This document shows positions 4,964 to 5,193 of a stretch of DNA of 5,193 nucleotides, one piece after another. The notes under the pieces were generated by a model. That model saw only the letters and a list, made by a program, of their open reading frames with translations, made no database searches and was not told the DNA's origin. This stretch comes from Symbiobacteriaceae bacterium (GTDB lineage: Bacteria; Bacillota_E; Symbiobacteriia; Symbiobacteriales; Symbiobacteriaceae): NCBI GenBank assembly GCA_027356675.1, contig DAHVXO010000156.1, positions 1 to 5,193 on the forward strand, written 5' to 3'. The position numbers and the translations under genes were made by a program. Within the stretch, counting starts at the first letter, position 1; each line of letters starts with the position of its first letter.

Positions 4964-5193
4964 TCACTCACCACAGGCGAGTGCCTTCTGAACGGGTTTG
5001 GACGGCACCAGCCAGTTGTCTGGGTCGCATTGCCCGAGGTCCGGGATTGCATCGAGATCCCAAAGGGACATAAGCCTAAGCGCACGATAGCACGTGTGAA
5101 TGTTGATGGACGGGTCCTGGAGTGCTTTCGTGAGGAACCTTACGGGCTGAAAGTCGGCGTGGCGGGTTGCGCTGCGCACTTGGACCGGAATTC
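4964..5193 (-). CDS. C-terminal 75 residues of an unrecognised protein, N-terminus beyond the window
   Basis: The frame is open from the right edge to a TGA at 4966-4964. A GTG at 5179 exists in frame, but the frame continues upstream to the edge, so this is more likely the tail of a longer gene. The sequence includes PVRFLTKALQDPSINIHTCY and WDLDAIPDLGQCDPDNWLVP, soluble and without membrane segments or SLH motifs. By my count about 70% of codons end in G or C, matching genuine genes here. I do not recognise the family. It is probably not part of the SLH operon, because the hairpin block and candidate promoter lie between. A chance open frame remains possible at this length. Confidence 0.5.
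   Translation of the reverse strand, partial: IPVQVRSATRHADFQPVRFLTKALQDPSINIHTCYRALRLMSLWDLDAIPDLGQCDPDNWLVPSKPVQKALACGE

Noticed and set aside
4807..5085. 92-codon minus-strand frame and the plus-strand frame 4873-5073
   Set aside because: Both run through the hairpin block and one spans the AT-rich promoter island. The frame ending at 4964 has better codon character and reaches the window edge.

Overview
The window is GC-rich and reads almost entirely from the minus strand. It carries a run of cell-surface genes. The clues to the host are S-layer homology (SLH) domains, Sec signal peptides and a strong GGAGG ribosome-binding site. Together they suggest a Gram-positive-type bacterium, most likely a GC-rich member of the Bacillota. 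That placement is inference; nothing in the window fixes the taxon.

Layout in the direction of transcription (right to left). At the right edge (5193-4964) is the C-terminal end of an unrecognised gene that enters from outside the window. After its stop comes a 254-296 bp gene-free stretch (4964 to the first SLH start), unusually dense in inverted repeats: three back-to-back hairpins (4962-4858), an AT-rich segment with a candidate -10 box (4857-4792), then four hairpins in the presumed mRNA leader (4791-4690). Next are two SLH-domain proteins in tandem (4667-3366 and 3292-1997), separated by 73 bp. They share one architecture: signal peptide, three SLH repeats, and a C-terminal alpha+beta domain that looks NTF2-like. 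Five bases after the second SLH gene begins a third exported protein (1991-1), which runs off the left edge. It has at least 663 residues: a Trp-rich N-terminal region, then four Ig/PKD/SprB-like repeats with paired cysteines, then a Cys-containing linker and further beta-rich sequence.

The third gene is the largest open frame in the window and is easy to miss because it has no stop codon inside the window. I read its frame codon by codon from 1991 to 3 and found no TAA, TAG or TGA.

How they may work together (inference): the tight minus-strand spacing fits one operon making an envelope-anchored surface structure. The 433-residue SLH protein has canonical TRAE motifs in all three repeats and should bind secondary cell-wall polymer. 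The 431-residue paralogue has altered motifs in all three repeats, so it may bind differently or act as a partner. The Ig-repeat protein would be the extended, exposed component. I see no tRNA, rRNA, CRISPR array, transposase or integrase in the window.
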